Shown here: in pieces, positions 63,675 through 64,000 of the stretch
Position numbering within the stretch: the stretch's first letter is position 1
How the letters are laid out: each line of letters opens with the position of its first letter
Assembly (NCBI RefSeq): GCF_014697625.1
Contig: NZ_JACJSG010000003.1
Span: 169,262-233,261, forward strand
Length of the DNA stretch: 64,000 bases
Reading direction: 5' to 3'
Origin: Anabaena azotica FACHB-119
GTDB taxonomy: Bacteria > Cyanobacteriota > Cyanobacteriia > Cyanobacteriales > Nostocaceae
Notes under the pieces: generated by a model
The model's input: the letters and a program-made list of their open reading frames with translations, nothing else
What the model was told of the DNA's origin: nothing
Databases searched by the model: none
Program-made: the position numbers and the translations under genes

Positions 63675-63822
63675 CTGACTTTTCACGGCATCTGGAAGAC
63701 CTCATTTTCATTCCTCTCTCCTTGTAGGAGAGAGGCTTTGATTTCTCCCCCTTCCCTTGTAGGGAAGGGGGTTGGGGGGTTGGGTCTGACGTTAGCTTTT
63801 CCACATAACGTAAAAAGTTAGG
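63675..63822. repeat. Dispersed G/C-run repeat, copy 3 (inverted)
   Basis: CTGACTTTTCACGGCATCTGG ... GCTTTTCCACATAACGTAAAAAG is the reverse complement of the unit at 21848-21983. It lies directly after the permease stop. Confidence 0.8.
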
Positions 63823-64000
63823 TAGATGAATGAGTAGTTGAGGTGGATGAATGAGTAGTTGAGGTGGATGAATGAGTAGTTGAGGTGGATGAATGAGTAG
63901 TTGAGGTGGATGAATGAGTAGTTGAGGTGGATGAATGAGTAGTTGAGGTGGATGAATGAGTAGTTGAGGTGGATGAATGAGTAGTTGAGGTGGATGAATG
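63823..64000. repeat. 21-bp tandem repeat array running off the window
   Basis: About eight perfect head-to-tail units of TGGATGAATGAGTAGTTGAG plus G, with one variant (TAGATG) in the first unit. The array continues beyond the right edge. The unit is a multiple of three, but it carries a TAG stop in one forward frame and TGA in the other two, so it does not encode a repeat protein on this strand. Confidence 0.95.

Noticed and set aside
63823..64000. CRISPR array for the 21-bp repeats
   Set aside because: Units are contiguous with no spacers. It is a plain tandem repeat.

Overview
The window is chromosomal DNA from a filamentous, probably heterocyst-forming cyanobacterium of the Nostoc/Anabaena group. 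The gene content is cyanobacterial: PsaD of photosystem I, the variable subunit of ferredoxin-thioredoxin reductase, a helical carotenoid protein, DHNA-CoA thioesterase and PurS. HIP1 octamers (GCGATCGC) are very frequent. Heptamer tandem repeats (CTGATAA, TGACTAA and CAATTAC types), MITEs and tiny dispersed repeats fill the spacers, as is typical of Nostocales. The species cannot be fixed from the sequence alone.

Layout. 1-5.1 kb: DHH phosphoesterase (partial), HNH endonuclease, alanine racemase and tRNA-Leu(UAG). 5.3-6.4 kb: two small accessory genes. 6.5-12.4 kb: one very large multi-PAS hybrid histidine kinase, broken by two insertions of an IS200/IS605-type non-coding element. 12.6-17.4 kb: minus-strand cluster of a DUF815 ATPase, a membrane coiled-coil protein with a TerB_C-like tail and a BrxD-like (DUF2791) ATPase, then a TMEM14 protein. 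18.7-21.2 kb: an APH-type phosphotransferase beside a HopA1-family protein, the pairing known from thioamitide and class V lanthipeptide dehydration. 21.4-31 kb: housekeeping and stress genes (DHNA-CoA thioesterase, methyltransferase-HIT fusion, YdcF, FtrV, HigBA, PP2C phosphatase, NfeD and paraslipin, a Fur-family regulator, PurS and PurQ). 32-36 kb: AT-rich accessory block with two nuclease-fold proteins and UPF0175. 36-45 kb: trpE, psaD, a DICT histidine kinase, a second IS605-type remnant, a glycogen-debranching enzyme and an SDR. 45-53 kb: GST, helical carotenoid protein, a three-MITE array, trpG, an MBL-like Tat protein, an FG-GAP protein and pepP. 53-55.4 kb: scar locus with a truncated nuclease, a truncated tnpB and a response regulator. 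56-60.6 kb: AAA ATPase, GNAT and threonine dehydratase. 60.8-64 kb: frameshifted alpha/beta hydrolase, an aromatic amino acid permease broken twice by mobile repeats, and a 21-bp tandem array at the edge.

The strongest unusual signal is the layered mobile DNA. Three copies of one TnpB-derived, transposase-less element (387, 387 and 339 bp) and one 412-bp relative of a different subfamily all sit directly 3' of TTAC. They lack target duplication and all end in GTGTCAA. Removing them on paper restores exact open reading frames: a 1716-residue kinase and, with a 24-bp repeat also removed, a 420-residue permease. Separately, 24-bp inserts split a HIP1 octamer in three genes (permease, HigB, GST). 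They add eight codons in two of these and a stop codon in the third. A 141-bp MITE is present as two apparently identical inverted copies. The best candidate for an undescribed biosynthetic system is the phosphotransferase/HopA1 pair, for which no convincing precursor peptide is visible.
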